The notes: generated from the sequence alone by a model not told the origin. Shown: positions 1-14,600, counted from the first letter of the stretch. The stretch: 34,998 nucleotides of DNA from an uncultured Clostridia bacterium (GCA_948852375.1 CAQOYX010000007.1:1-34998), one strand, 5' to 3'. Made by a program: numbers and translations.

Positions 1-125
1 TATTATATATATAGATAAAACAAACTTAAAAAAATAAAAAGATATGCCAAAAATTGACAAATGTTGTCTAAATATGTTGGTTAAAACATATTTTACATAA
101 AAGCTTCTTTTTTTAACATAGACAC

Positions 126-154
126 TTGAAAAATAGCTAAAAAAGGCGTATAAT
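126..154 (+). promoter_or_regulatory. Sigma-A type promoter of the surface-protein operon
   Basis: TTGAAA at 126-131 and TATAAT at 149-154 are separated by exactly 17 nt, a near-consensus vegetative promoter. It lies 38 nt upstream of the first start codon, and a strong AGGAGG ribosome binding site follows at 182-187. Confidence 0.8.
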
Positions 155-192
155 GAAAGTTGACAGTATAAAATAAAAAATAGGAGGAAAAA

Positions 193-3100
193 ATGATGAA
201 TCAAAAATTATTAAGAAAGGCATTAGCAACAACAATGGCGGTGATTTTAACATTTACAAACTTTATAATGTTAGGATTATATGCCACAAAAACATATGCT
301 ACAATGGATGAGCTAGAAAACCAAAAAACAGTATCAAATAACGAAAATGTTAATTTTGATGCTTATTTTGTGGACGAAACAGGAGTAAAATCACATACAT
401 CAAAACAAGATATAGACAAACAAGTAAAACTATATTTAGCAATTAATGTTCAAAAAGGATATTTAAAAAATGCAAAAATAGAAAGTTTAGGACAAGATAA
501 AAAAGAATCAAATTTTAAAATGTTAAATAATGAAAACAATCTTGAACTAATAGAAAATGTAGATGTAGAAAACAATAAAATTGCATTAAAACAAATAAAT
601 GGTGGAACACAAATTGTTTTAGAAATACCTATTGTAAATAAAAAATCTGAAAATTTTGATTTATCAAATTTTAGTAAAATAAATAATATAAAATTAACAG
701 GTTCATATATAGATAATAATGGAAAAGATATTGCAATAGAAAAAACAATAAATATAAGATGTCAGTGGCAAAAAGAAACAAAAATGCAAATAGAACAAGA
801 AACAAAAATATTTGTGCCATATGAAACAGAAGAAACTTCAGGAACAATATTACAAACAGTAATAAAAACAGGATTAGAAAATAACGCATTACCAATAAAA
901 CAAACAGATCTAACTGTAAATGTTCCACAAATAAATGGAAAAGAACCAGAAGAAATTTTAATAAGTTATAATAATAATACATATGTAGCAAAAACTAAAA
1001 AATCTGATGTAAAAAAAGACAATGTAGCAAACAATACTGAAGTAAAAAAAGACGAAACAAACCAATTAAATGAAGATCAATTTATGTATAATGAAGAAAC
1101 CAAAGAATTAAAGATAATAACAAACAATCTTCCAAATGAAAATAAAGTAAAATGGGACAAAACAAAAAAAGACGAATATGTAGTAACATACATATTTAAA
1201 GAAAAATTAGAACAAATAAAAGCAGAGCAAAAAGCAAAAGTTACAATTGAAAGTTATAATAGTGTAATAACAAAAGAAAATGCCGAAAACACATTAACAA
1301 TAGAAGAAAATGAAAAAAAGGGAAATTTTGTAGAAACAGAAATTTCATCTTGTGAAATGTTAAGCAAAGGTTACTTATATGCAAAATTAGATAAAGAAGT
1401 AGAATATGAAGAAAATGTAAAACTAACAATAGCATACAAAGAATTAGTAGATAAAATAATAGTAGAAAACAGTATAGATAACTTTGTAAAATCAAATGGA
1501 GAAGTAGAAAAAACAGTAGTAGACAACAATAACTATTCATATTATAAAGAAACTACTATTAATAAAGAAAACTTTGAAAAGATATTAGGACAAGATGGAT
1601 ACATAAAAATATTAACTCAAAATGGAGAAAACTTGTATACATTTACAAAACAGACATTTCAGAATGAACAACAAAACGAATTACCAAAAGAAAATTATAC
1701 ATATAAATATAATGGAACAATAAATACAATCATAATAGAAACATCAAAACCAATTACAGAAGGAACACTAGAAATAAATCATAAAAAAAGTCTAAAAGGA
1801 AAAACAAATTATACTAAAACACAAGTAGAAGATTTTCAAAAATTACAATTAAAAGTAATAACAAAAGTAGAAAATACAATAACAAACCAAGAACATAAAA
1901 TTATACAAATAGAAAATAATGAGGTAGTAAAAGACATAAATCTAATAGCACCATCTACAAAAATAGATGTAGCAGTTAATAAACCTAGCTTATCAACAGT
2001 AGTAAAAAATGAAGATGTAGAAATTAGAGTTATACTAAAAACAAATGAAATCAGTTGTGATTTATATAAAAACCCTACAATAGAAATAGTATTACCAAAT
2101 TATATAAAAGAATTAAAAATAAAAGATGTAAACCTATTATTTGATAACGAATTAAAAATAAAAGAACGTAAAACATATGTAAATGACAATGGAAACATAG
2201 TAATAAACATAAAATTAGAAGGAGAACAAACAGCATATAGTGAAAATGAAATATCAAAAGGAGCAAATGTAGTAATCAATACAGATATTACATTAGAAAC
2301 TCTAACACCAACAAAAGATGATATAATAAAAGCATATGTAACAAATGAACTTGCAACAATGTATGAAAAAGCAGGAGAAAATACAACAGTAAAAAAAGTA
2401 GCTACAAGAACAGTACAAAATAGCAATATAGATAAAGCATATGCACGGTGTAAACTTAAGAGCAGTAGCACCAACAGGAATGGTAACAACCACTACCATA
2501 GCAGGATATAACGAAAAAAATGAAACAGTAACTACAATAAGTGGTGAAGAATCAGTTGGAACTTTAGATGTAGGAAAAAGTGTAAAAACAGCAACATTTT
2601 CAATGAATATAATAAATAACTACGAAAATATAGCAAAAAATGTAAAAATATTAGGAAGAATACCAACTTCTAACAATAAAGATGTTGAAACAAAAGAAAA
2701 CCTAGGCTCTAATATTTCTCTAAACTTACAATCAAAGTTACAATTAAGTGGAATAAGTGAAGAAAAATATACAATATACTATTCTAAAAATGAAACAGCA
2801 ACAAAAGATATAACACTTGTAGCAAATGCTTGGGAAACATCACCTGAAAACTTACAAGAAATAAAATCATACTTAATTGTATTTAATGACTATGAAATGA
2901 ATACAGGAGATATAGTACAAGTTAAGTACAATATATCTATACCAGAAAAATTAGAATATAATAAAAATGCATATTCAAATTATGTGGTATACTTTGATAA
3001 TGTAAAAGAAGATGAAACAATACAAGACAAGCAAAAATCAGCAAGAATTGGTTTATCTACTAAAGAAGGACCAAACTTAAAGGTTGAAATGGGAATAGAT

Positions 3101-5279
3101 AGAAAAGGTGATATAGAAGAAGCAAGTATAGTAACATATAAAGTATCTGTAAAAAATGAAGGAAATAAAGAATTATCTAATGTAACATTAACAGGAAGTG
3201 TTCCTAAAGGTACCACATATATAGCATATGAAATAGGGCATGAAGATGGAATAAAATATCCAAAAAAAGAAGAATATTCTGAAGTAATTAATAAAATAAA
3301 ACCAGGAGAAACAAAAACAATTTTCTACCAAGTAGAAGTAAATACCTTAGGATACAATGAAAATGAAAAAACAATACAAGCAAATGGAAAAGCAACAGTA
3401 GAAAATTATGAACTAGAATTTAAATCACAACCTGTAGAAAGCAAAATAGTACCATCATATTTAATATTAAAAATGGAAACATCACCTCAAAATATAGAAA
3501 AAAGAGAAGGACAAACAAACATATATATGTTAACTATTAAAAACATAACTATGAAACCAAAAGAAAATGTAGTTCTTACAAATAAACTACCAGATGGAAT
3601 ATCATTTGTAAGTGCGAATGAGGGTGGAGAATATAACGAAGCCACAAATACAGTTACATGGAATCTTGGAACAGTTAATGCAAAATCGGTTAAATATATA
3701 ACATTAGAAACTAAAATAAATAATTTACAAAATGGTGAAACTAAAAAAGAAATATCAAACATAATGACTTTAAAAACTAATGAAAAAGAACTAACAACAA
3801 ATGAAACAAAATTTACAGTAATAAAACCAATACTTACAATAACACGGAAATTCTACAACATCAAATAAAGTATCAGTAGGAGATATAATAGAATATAACA
3901 TAACAGTAGAAAATATAGGAGAAACAGAAGTAAACAATGTAGTTGTAACTAGTCAAATGCCAGAAGGGTTAAGTTATAGAGGAGCAACATATGTTATTAA
4001 AGGAAAAAAATATGAAACTTCAATAGGAAATACAGCTCAAATAGAAATTCCTGTAATGCAAGTAGGAGAAACAGTAGACATAACAATAAAAGCATTTGTA
4101 AAAAACAGTGAAGAAAACAAACATCAAAGAACTATAACAAACAAAGTAAAATTAACAGCAGAATCTGGTATAGAGTTAGAAACAAATGAGATATCTCATA
4201 CAATAGTAGAAAAATTAGAAGATACAGGAGATTCAACTGTAACAGAGCCAATAGAAGGAACATATAAAATTACAGGACTTGCATGGCTAGATGAAGATAA
4301 GGATGGAAGAAGAGATGAAACAGAAAAACTACTTCCTAATATAGAAGTAATACTAGTAAACCAAGAAACAGGAAAAATAGTAACAGATCCTGTAACAGGA
4401 ATGAATAAAATACAAAAAACAAATCAAAATGGAGTATATACATTTTCTAATTTAGTACCTGGAAAATACATAGTAGTATTTTTATATGATACAGCAAATT
4501 ATGATGTAACAGCATATAGAAAAGAAGGAATAATAGAAGATAAAAACTCAGATGTAATATCTATGGGAGTTACAATAAAAGGAGAAACAAAACTTGCAGG
4601 TGTTGCAAATAGCATAGAAATTTTAAATAACGATATTACAAACATAGATATGGGGTTAGTAATAAAACAAAAATTCGATTTAAGACTAGATAAAACAGTA
4701 TCAAAAGTAACAGTTAATAATTCAAAAGGAACAAAAACATATGAATTTAATGATGCAAAACTTGCAAAAGTAGATTTAGATGCAAAAACAATTGAAGGAA
4801 GTACATTAGTAATAGAATACAAAATAAAAGTAACAAATGAAGGAGAAGTACCAGGATATGTTAAAAAAATAATAGACTACATGCCAAAAGATATGAAATT
4901 TAATTCTGAATTAAATATAGAATGGTATGAAGGTGAAAGAGGAAACTTATACTGTTCTTCACTAGCAGATGTATTATTACAACCAGGGGAAACAAAAGAA
5001 GTAACATTAATATTAACTAAAGTAATGACAAATGATAATACAGGAACAATAAATAATGTAGCAGAAATTTATGAAGCATCAAATGATTATGGAATTATAG
5101 ATGTAGATTCTACACCAGCAAATAAAGTACAAAATGAGGACGATATAAGTCTTGCAGATGTAATAATTGGTGTAAAAACTGGTGAAATATATGTGTATAT
5201 TGTAATAACACTAGTATCAATTGCTATGTTAGGAATTGGAATATATTTTATAAATAAAAAGGTTTTAAGAAAAATATAG
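193..5279 (+). CDS. DUF11/SdrD_B-type cell-surface protein, 1694 aa, read through two +1 CGG sites
   Basis: Large secreted, cell-surface protein, probably a structural or adhesive wall protein. The open frame is interrupted at in-frame CGG codons at 2446 and 3845. Skipping the C at each joins three frames into 1694 codons. Residues 1-37 form a signal peptide (charged start, hydrophobic core, TYA before the predicted cut). The middle has repeated DUF11-like beta domains (for example NEGNKELSNVTLTGSVPKG and ENIGETEVNNVVVTSQMPEG, the latter just after the second junction). An SdrD_B-like domain spans about 1355-1432 (GLAWLDEDKDGRRDE to GVYTFSNLVPGKYIVVF). A further DUF11-like domain lies at about 1480-1650. 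The C-terminus is one membrane helix with a basic tail (about 1665-1694), preceded by VKTGE, which could be a degenerate sortase motif. ATG 193 or 196 both fit the AGGAGG at 182. The next gene starts 17 nt downstream, so they are probably co-transcribed. The adhesin role is inferred. Confidence 0.8.
2446..2449 (+). other. In-frame CGG recoding site 1 (CGGT)
   Basis: In frame 1 of the surface-protein gene, GCA is followed by CGG. The protein continues in frame 2 as AYA-G-VNLRAVAPTGM. The zero frame runs to a stop 21 codons later, so the stop is not adjacent. Confidence 0.85.
3845..3848 (+). other. In-frame CGG recoding site 2 (CGGA)
   Basis: ACA is followed by CGG. The protein continues in the +1 frame as LTIT-G-NSTTSNKVSVGD, inside a DUF11-like domain whose second half (IIEYNITVENIGETEVNN) lies only in the new frame. 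Confidence 0.9.
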
Positions 5280-5296
5280 AAGAAGGAGGGAAATGT

Positions 5297-8200
5297 ATGG
5301 AAAGAGTAAATAAATATAAGAAAATATTTATGATGTTAGTATTTATATTAATAGCACTATTATTTACAAAAGTTGAAGCAGAAGAATTAGAAAAATTAAC
5401 AATTGAACCCAAAAATATTGGAACGACAAATAGTGCAATTAATATACACAACGACATGTTTTATCCTTATAAGATAAATGAGACGAATATATTTTTTTGC
5501 ATACAGCGTTTTCAACCATATGTTGCAAATTTACCAGACAGATATAAAAATCCAGAAAATCAAACACATGGAGAATGGTGTACGATTTGTGACGAAGAAG
5601 TGGAGTATCCAACAAAAGATGGTGGTGGAGACTGGAATGGTGGAGCCCATGGTACAGAAACTATGGAATATGTAAGTGATGGACACGTAAACTATGAATT
5701 ATATCAAGATGCAGCATATGTTTTTGTACGTGCTAAAGAAGAAGGTTATATAGATGCAATAGGTAAAATAGCATTTGATAATTTTAATATAGGTGATTAT
5801 CCAGATATCAATAATGAAGTTCAAAAATCTTTATGGCATACAACATTAAATGAAGGAAGACATGATGTTGAAAGAGGTAAATGGAATGATGAAGCAGATG
5901 AATATTTAAAACATTATAAAAGCATACATAACAGCACAACAGATGACAGTGGAAATTTGCATTACAAAGATGTGTATACTTCAAAAGTATCAGATGAAAC
6001 AAATAAACAAAATGTAAAAGTACAGGTTAATCAAACAGATAAAACATATATTGTAGGACCATTTAAAGTAGATTATTTGAATAATTATTATGGAAATAGA
6101 AAATTTAGTTATATAAAAAATATTTACTTACTAGATAAAAGGAATGCTCAAATTGGAAACGTAAGTGATAACAATATACAATTATTAACAGCAGATGGAC
6201 TAGCATTTGGAGAAGAAGCAGAATGGATAAATGCTAACAATGAGCTAATAAAATCAAGTAAGAAATTTCCTGAGCCTAACCAAGAATTTTATGTTAAATT
6301 TTCTTCTCAATTAGGAGAAGGCGATATTCAAAATATAAAACTAAAAGTAGAATTTGAATATTTAGAATCATGCTATGTTACATTAGAAAAATTTAAAGGA
6401 ACATCAAAAAAATGGGTATGGCAAAAGGAAGCAACTAACAAAACTTGTCAAAATCCAACACATCCACAAGGTAAGGATGATACTCTTTATACATGGAGAT
6501 TAAAAACAGAAATTATTGAAACTGAACCACAAAAATTAGTAAGCTATGGTTGGCTTGAAGAAGGAAACTTGGCTAAAGGAGAAACTAACAGAATAATTAG
6601 AAATGCTAACATAATATTAGCACCAGATAGTATTAATTTAACAATGGAATTAAGTGGAAAGGTATTTTTAGATGCTGATAGTGGTAAGATTAATGAAGGA
6701 AATAACATGTTAGATAGTGAGGAAAACTTATCAGGAATTGAAGTTACACTATATGATGCAGCTACAGATAAAGTAGTAACGCAAACAAACACAGTAATAA
6801 GATATGACATACATAATACTACAGTTGAACATAAACATATAGGAGATCCAGAAATGGGAGGAGGATGTTACACAAAACCAAATCATGAGCATTTGGATGG
6901 AAATACTCCATATCATATAGGTTCAATGAATGAACCAGGGATCTGTTATAGTGAACCATATACACATATACATAGTTTAGATGGAGGAGAATGGATTGAC
7001 GAACGTAACGGTATAGGTGGTCGAATAGATGGTGAAAAAATATATCCTTCTGGTTGTTACATTAATCCAGTATATTATAATGCAGGAACAGGTGGCACAG
7101 GAAGTAGTGGACATGAACGGACATAATGTTGGAATAAAGTCAGGAACAAAAAAAGTAAAATGTAAGGTGTATAGAGCTGAAAAGTCTTGGGGAGATGGAA
7201 CTGATACTGGAGTTCATGGAACTGAAATTAGAGCATATCATACTGCTTTAGGTGAATACAAAGGTGAGGAGGACCTTGGCGAATTTGTTTCAGATGGTAA
7301 AATGGCTAGTGGTAATACTGAATTAGAAAGTGCTTATATGCATTGGCATGAAGTTGAAAAATATGAAGAAAAGTGGTGTTATGATTGTGGTACACATATA
7401 CATAGTGATTTGTGTTACTATACAGGAAATCATATACATGTACTACCAGAAGAAGAAGCAAACTATAATGAGCTTAAAGAATATGAAAAAAATGATCCTA
7501 ACTGGATTACTATTAGTATAAATAAGAATCAAAACATGGATGAAGCTTGCTTAAAACCTACAGAATGTGGAAATGGTAGTTTTTCATATAAAGACGGAGA
7601 CAAGGTAGAGACTTATGATGATTGGACAGGGGAAACAGATATAGATCACTGGGTAGTAATTTGGTGTAAACACTGTGAAACCAGATATCAAAGAAAGCTA
7701 ATTGATGGTAAAGAACAATGGTATAAGATTGATGGCAACGGTGATATTATAGAACCAGCAGAACTATTTGAGGATGGTAAAATTAAGTGTACAGGTACAA
7801 GACTAGTGTTTGAATGTAAGCAAGGAAAAGAATGGATGGCTTGGGATGGGACAGTTAATAACTGGGTGTCTATTAAGGCTGAAGCAGAAAATCGACCTGA
7901 AAATAATGGTGAAAAGGATACTAAAATTTATTACGAACGAAAACCAGATGGAGAAAAGTGGCTTATCTGTGGTGAAGATCCTGAACCACCAACATCAACA
8001 CCAAAAATAATTGGATATACAGTAGGTTGTGGAAGAAATGAAGGCGCAATATATTGGAAAAAAACATGTGATAAACCTTTATATGAAACAGCTTGCGATG
8101 AATTAGCTACAGACATAAAAGAATATAAAGAACAAGAACCAGAACAAAAAACTTTACAAAATCCAGTTTTAACAGACGAAAATGGAAGTTATAAATTTTC

Positions 8201-11200
8201 AGGATTAGATTCAATGAAAAAATACTATGTAAAATTTGTATATAACGGAATGGTTTATACAAATGTACTAACAACAAATGCTAAAATACATAATGCAGAT
8301 AATCTTTCAAAGGCCAATGAAATAGAAAATAATGGAGAAACAAATCATGATTATAGAACATCATTTAATGATAAATTTAAAGAAATAAGATCATATCCAG
8401 AAAACTACAAAATAGTAAACAAAGTATTTGGTGAAGAGTTAGGAGATTATAACAAAACATATTTTCAAGAAGACATAGTAGACATATTTAAAAAAATATC
8501 AGCTAAACGTGTATCAGATTGCCAGGGAGAAGAGGATTATAAAAAAGCATGTCAATTAGTAGCACAAGAACTAGGAAATGATATAGAAACAAAAAGAAAA
8601 GTACAATTTGTGGCAGATTGTAGAATAGAATCAAAAACAGTAAACAAATATCCATTAGTAGATAAATTTGTAATAGATAATGTACAAATAGGAAATGGAG
8701 ATGAAAATACATATTGGGCATTATATGGCTCATGGGAATTTAGATCAAATACTGGTTGGACATATACATATCGTAAAGAAAAAGGAATGTATGAATACTA
8801 TAATGAACTAACAGGAGAATGGAGAACAGTTGCTGAATATGAAGCTAATATGTCAAACATGGGCTTATGGGGAGATTATACTGATAATGGAAACTATAAA
8901 CAAGGTTCACCATATAACCAACTACACATAAACCAAGGAATAAAAGCAAGACCAACATTCGACATGTATATACTTCAAGATCCACTAAAAGCTGAAGTAC
9001 AAATAAATGGAAAAACAGAAACATATAATTATGATTCAAGATATTCAAGTGGCGGATTGAAGTTTGGAATAAGTCAAGATGATTATATAGGTACAAATAA
9101 CAATGTAGGTTTAAGAGGAGCATATATGGCCAAGCCTTTGGTAAATTGGGAAAATGCGATAAATAACATTAAAGAGAAAAGAACAAGAGAGATAGAAACA
9201 GATGAATATACTTTAGAAATGAGATCAGAAGAAGTAGCCAATGGACAAAGTGCAAACTACAATGCTAGTATGACAGGAAAAGTAGATGGTAATTATCAAA
9301 TAAATGATAATTATAACTTACAACCTGAGGATAGATTAAAAATATATGTAACTTACAAAATAGATGTTATAAATCAATCTACTACAATAGGAGCAGTTAA
9401 AGAAATAGTAGACTACTATGATCCAAACTATAAATTTAAAGAAGCATATGTAGGAGATGAAGTTGGAAATAAAATAGGAGATGTAACAGCATCTTATACA
9501 TCAATATATGGAACAAATACGCAGTACACATCTAAAAAAGGAACATATAAAACAATTTATTTAAGACCAAATAATGAAACAAGATTAGGCGATAATAGCA
9601 AACAATACATATATGTAAAATTACAATTAGTAGGACCAAATGAAGATGATGAAACAAATGTAGGAGCATTATTAAGTGAGAAATTGTTAAATAATGAAGA
9701 AGTAAAAGTAATGAATTTAGCAGAAATAAATGGTTACAAAACTTATAATGATTTAGATGGTAATTCAACACCAGGATTAATAGATATAGACTCAAACCCA
9801 GGAAACTTAAATATAAGTGATATTGAAGAACTAAAACAAGAAAATATAATAAATTACCCAAATATAAGAAGCATGTATGAAGATGATACAAACAGAGCAC
9901 CAACAATAGCTATACCAATAAGAAAATCAAGAACAGTAGAAGGTGTAGTATTTGAAGATACAACAGGAAAAGATGCTAAAGTATATACAAACCAAACAAG
10001 AGAGGGTAATGGAATACTAGATAATGGAGAAACTCGGTATACAAGGAGTAAAAGTAGAATTAGTAGAAATAAAAAATAATAACCCAATAGTAAGAGCAAC
10101 AACTACAACAAATGGTGGAGGTTGGTATGGATTTACTGGATTTATACCAGGAGACTATACAATAAGATACACATATGGTCATGATGATGCAACAGCAATG
10201 ACATTAAATTCACAATACATTAAAGGTGTAAATCAAAAATCATATAATGGACAAGACTATCAATCAACAAAATATGATGCAAAAACAGGAAACTACTGGT
10301 ATAAAGATACATCTATTGCAAAATCTGATGCTACAGATGATGTAAACAGAAGAAATCAAGTTATAGCATACTCTAAGCAAACATCTGGAAGGGAAATAAC
10401 AAACCATAAAGCAGAAGTATTCAAATCATATGAGAATCCACAACCAAGTCATATTAACAGTGAGTATAATAGAAATCTTGCAAACGAATTAGAACAAAAC
10501 ACATATCGTATTGCATATACACCTAAAATGTCAGTAGAAGTAGAATATGCAACAACTAATGTTACAGGAAATCAATCAAGCGATAAATATACACACAAAA
10601 TACAAGGAATAGACTTCGGAATTGTAGAAAGACCAAAAGAAGAATTAACATTAGCTCAAGAAGTTGATAATGTTAAAGTAACACTTGCAAATGGAACAGA
10701 GTTAATTAATAAAAAAGCAGGAAAAACAGATCATCTAAAAGAAGTTGGAAATAAATTTGATATAACATTAGATGACGAATTAAAAAATGGAGCTGTAATA
10801 GAAGTAACATATAAACTAATAGTAACAAATAATAGTGAAAAAGGCATAGGCAACACAAGAGCAAAAAATGTTATAAACTATGTATCAAACAATCTAAGTT
10901 TTGATTTGGCAGATAATATGGAAAATGGAAAAGCATTATGGAAAGTAGTACAAAAAAATGATATACAAACAAACCAAAAGTCAACATTTATAACTAATGC
11001 AAAATATGAAAATGACAAACAAGTAGTAGACTTAACAACACAAAGTATAATACTACAAACAACAGAAGATAACCCACTTGCAAAAACAAACTTAGAACCA
11101 GGACAATCGGTAGAAACAACAGTAACCTTAAGAAAAGTATTATCAACGGAAAATGATTCAGACGATTTTGGAAATATAGCAGAAATAGTAGAAATAGCTA

Positions 11201-11418
11201 ACGATGAAGGAAGATATGACCGTGGAGCAACTCCAGGAAATCAAAACTTAGAAAATTCAGAAATTGAACATGATTCAGTAAGACGTATAGATGATATGAT
11301 AATGCCACCAACAGGTTCAGTACATATTTACTATGGATTAGGAATATTAATTACAGTAATATTAGCGGGAGGATTATACTTAATAAAAAAATATGTATTA
11401 GAGGCTAAAAATAAATAA
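5297..11418 (+). CDS. Large SdrD_B/DUF11 surface protein with a His/Cys-rich insertion, 2039 aa, two +1 CGG sites
   Basis: Second surface protein of the operon, 2039 aa after skipping one C at 7118 and one at 10035. A signal peptide occupies residues 1-28 (cut after VEA). The N-terminal part has FFCIQ and, further on, VQKSLW, which resemble the Cys and Gln motifs of thioester adhesion domains (tentative). An SdrD_B-like fold starts at about 446 (SGKVFLDADSGKINEGNN) and its last strands (DENGSYKFSGLDSMKKYYV) occur only at about 958. Between them is an insertion of about 450 residues rich in His and Cys (GGCYTKPNHEH, WCYDCGTHIHSDLCYYTG, WCKHCE). A second SdrD_B-like domain at about 1545-1628 spans the second junction. 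DUF11-like domains follow. The C-terminus has MPPTG, a likely LPXTG variant, then a membrane helix and basic tail. Start ATG 5297 has AAGGAGGG at 5284-5290. Ligand and metal binding are unknown. Confidence 0.8.
7118..7121 (+). other. In-frame CGG recoding site 3 (CGGA)
   Basis: GAA is followed by CGG. The +1 frame continues SSGHE-G-HNVGIKSGTKKVK. The zero frame hits TAA two codons after CGG. The new frame is then open for 972 codons. Confidence 0.85.
10035..10038 (+). other. In-frame CGG recoding site 4 (CGGT)
   Basis: ACT is followed by CGG. The +1 frame gives DNGET-G-IQGVKVELVE, the conserved SdrD_B/Cna-B strand in which a Gly before the V-x-V-x-L strand is expected. The domain is complete only if the C is skipped. 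Confidence 0.92.
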
Positions 11419-11430
11419 AATTCTAAAAAA

Positions 11431-11460
11431 GAAGAAGCAGACACTTGTGTCTGTTTCTTT
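11431..11460 (+). terminator. Rho-independent terminator of the surface-protein operon
   Basis: GAAGCAGACAC (11434-11444) can pair with GTGTCTGTTTC (11447-11457) with one G-T pair, followed by a short T-rich run. It lies 13 nt after the stop codon of the second surface protein. Confidence 0.75.
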
Positions 11461-11608
11461 TGGTTAATACCAATTATCTTTTTATACATATCGCAAAAAA
11501 ATTAAATTCAAGAAAATTATATATCAAAAACAATTTGCATAAAAATAGCACTTTTGGAAAAACTAATTTTAAAAAATTACATACTCATATAAGAAGGAGG
11601 AAAATTTT

Positions 11609-14600
11609 TTGAAATTAGCAAAAGTATTAAATATAAAAGGAGCCTTATTAGATAAACATAGCCTAGAAAGCTATTTAGAAAAAATAGCTTTAGACCATGT
11701 ATTACAGGATAAATCAGATGAAGAAACATATCCAATACCAAGACTTAAAGAAAATTTTGAATTTATAACTAGAACCTATGAATTATTAAATGAACATCTA
11801 AAAGAGGGAATAAATATACATCCAGCAGGTGAGTGGTTATTAGATAATTATTATATAATAGAAGAAACTGCAAAAACTATAGAAAAAGAATTAACTCTAA
11901 AAAAATATAAAAACTTAATAGGAATAGCAGGAGATGCTTATAAGGGTTTTGCAAGAATATATGTGCTTGCTTCAGAAATAGTATGCTACACAGAAGCAAG
12001 AATAGATGCACATACACTAGAAGACCTTTTAAAAGCATACCAAAATAAAAAAGCACTAAATATGGAAGAAATATGGAGCGTAGGAATTTTTTTGCAAATT
12101 GCAATTATAGAAAACATACGAAATGTATGTGAAAAAATAGTATCTTCTCAAATTCAAAAATATAGAGTAGAGGATATAATTGAAAGATTAGTAGAATATA
12201 AAACAAGCAATAATCAAAAGTTTAAAGAATATAAGCATTATAAGACAAAAATATTAGAAAATCGGACAAATGAAATATCCATTTATAGAATACATGTCAT
12301 ATAGATTAAAAAGATATGGTAAAAAAGCATATAGTTATTTAGAAATATTAGAAGAGCAAGTATTAAAAATGGGAACAACAGTATCAGACATAATAAAAAA
12401 AGAACACTTTGATATAGCCGTAAAAAAAGTAACAATGGGAAATTGTATAAAAAGCATAAAAGAAATACGGAAGAATAAACCTATTAGAAATCTTTGAAAA
12501 TATCAATGGAGTAGAAGAACTATTAAAAAAAGATCCATGCCGGAATATACGAAAAAATGGACTACAAAACAAAAGCATATTACAGAGATAAAATAAAAGA
12601 AATAGCAAAAAGAACCAAAATATCAGAATTGTACATCACAAAAAAAGCTCTAGAATTAGCAACATCTAGCAACAATACTAATATAGGGGCAGGTTTTGTG
12701 TCTGTAGAACAACCAGAAAATGAAATAGAAGAACAAATAAACCAAAACAATAAAGAACAAAACAATAAACCAATAGAACAACAAAAAACTTCACATATTG
12801 GCTATTACCTAATATCGGATGGAATAAAAGAACTATACAAAATCTTACAAACAAACAAAAAGCCAAAAACTGCAAAAAACAGTGTATCATTATATATATT
12901 ATCAATAGCAGTATTATCAATACTGCTATCAGGAGCATTATCTTTCTATATATATAAACAATCAAACATAATATACACAATAATAACATTCATAATAACA
13001 TTTATTCCAGCAACACAAATTTCTACAGAAATTATCCAATATATTTTAAATAAAATAGTAAAACCGTCCATAATGCCAAAAATGGATTATATAAACCGGA
13101 ATACCAATTGAAGACACTACAATGGTAATAATACCAGGAATAGTAAAAACTCCTAATAAAGTAAAAGACTTAATATCAAAATTAGAAGTATTTTACCTTG
13201 CAAATAAATCTGAAAATATATACTTTACATTATTAGGAGATGTAACATCAAGTAAGAAGGAAACAGAAGAAATAGATGAACAAATAATAAAACAAGGACA
13301 AAGTGAAATAGAAAGATTAAACAAAAAATATCCAAATCAAGGAATGGGAAAATTCCAATTTATATATAGAAAGAGAATATGGAATGAATCTGAAAATTGC
13401 TTTTTAGGTTGGGAAAGAAAAAGAGGACTTATAAACCAATTAAATGAATATTTACTAGGAAACATAGAAAATCCATTTAAAGCAAACACATTAGAAGAAT
13501 GGAAACAAAAAAACATGTTGCCTAAAATAAAATATATAATCACACTAGATTCAGACACAAACTTAACCTTAAATACTGGCTTAGAACTAATAGGAGTAGC
13601 CTCACACATACTAAATAAACCAGAACTAAATAATACAAAAGATTTAGTAATAAAAGGACACGCTTTAATACAGCCACATATAGGAATAGATTTAAAGTCT
13701 TCCAGAATGAGTCTATTTACAAAGATATTTGCAGGTTTTCGGTCGGAGTAGATCCATATGCAAATGCAATATCAGATATATACCAAGATAATTTTTGTGA
13801 AGGAATATTCACAGGAAAAGGAATATATGATTTAGCGGTATTTTCAAAAGTATTACAAAATGAAATCCCAGAAACTACCGTATTAAGTCATGATTTATTA
13901 GAAGGAAGTTACCTAAGATGTGCACTTGCAAGTGATATTCTACTATTAGATGGATATCCATATAAATACAATGCATATACAAATAGAAATGCAAGATGGA
14001 TAAGAGGAGATTGGCAAATAATAAGATGGCTTAAAAAAAGCATAACGACAAAAAATGGAACCAAAAAGAAAAATCCACTAAATTTATTATCAAAATATAA
14101 AATACTAGATAACTTAAGAAGAAGCCTTGTAGAAATAAGTATAATTCTTGGGATACTAATATTATCCACATTTAAGATGTTTTTGGGGATTAGTATATGG
14201 CCTGTAATGCTTACAATGTTAATAACTACAATATTTTCAAGTATAATTGAGATTTTATCATACATCGTACAAAAACAAGACAAAAAAACAAGCCATAAAT
14301 ATTTTGAAAAAAACATTTCTAAATTTTGGGCAGGTGTATTAAGAGGAATAATAAACCTTATGACATTGCCACATAAAGCATATGTAGCATTAGATGCAAT
14401 AATTAGAACAATCTACAGAATGACAATATCAAAAAAGCACTTATTACAGTGGACAACCGCAGAAGAGGCGGAAAATAAAGCAAGTACAGATATATTTTCT
14501 TATTACAAAGAAATGAGCATAAATGTAATTTCTGGAATTATAGCAATACTAATACTTTTAAAAACAGAACCACATATAATAAATATAATTTTTTATTTAA

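Noticed and set aside
54..71. Imperfect palindrome TTGACA-AATGT-TGTCTAA upstream of the first promoter
   Set aside because: The arms are short and imperfect with no second copy; too weak to call an operator.
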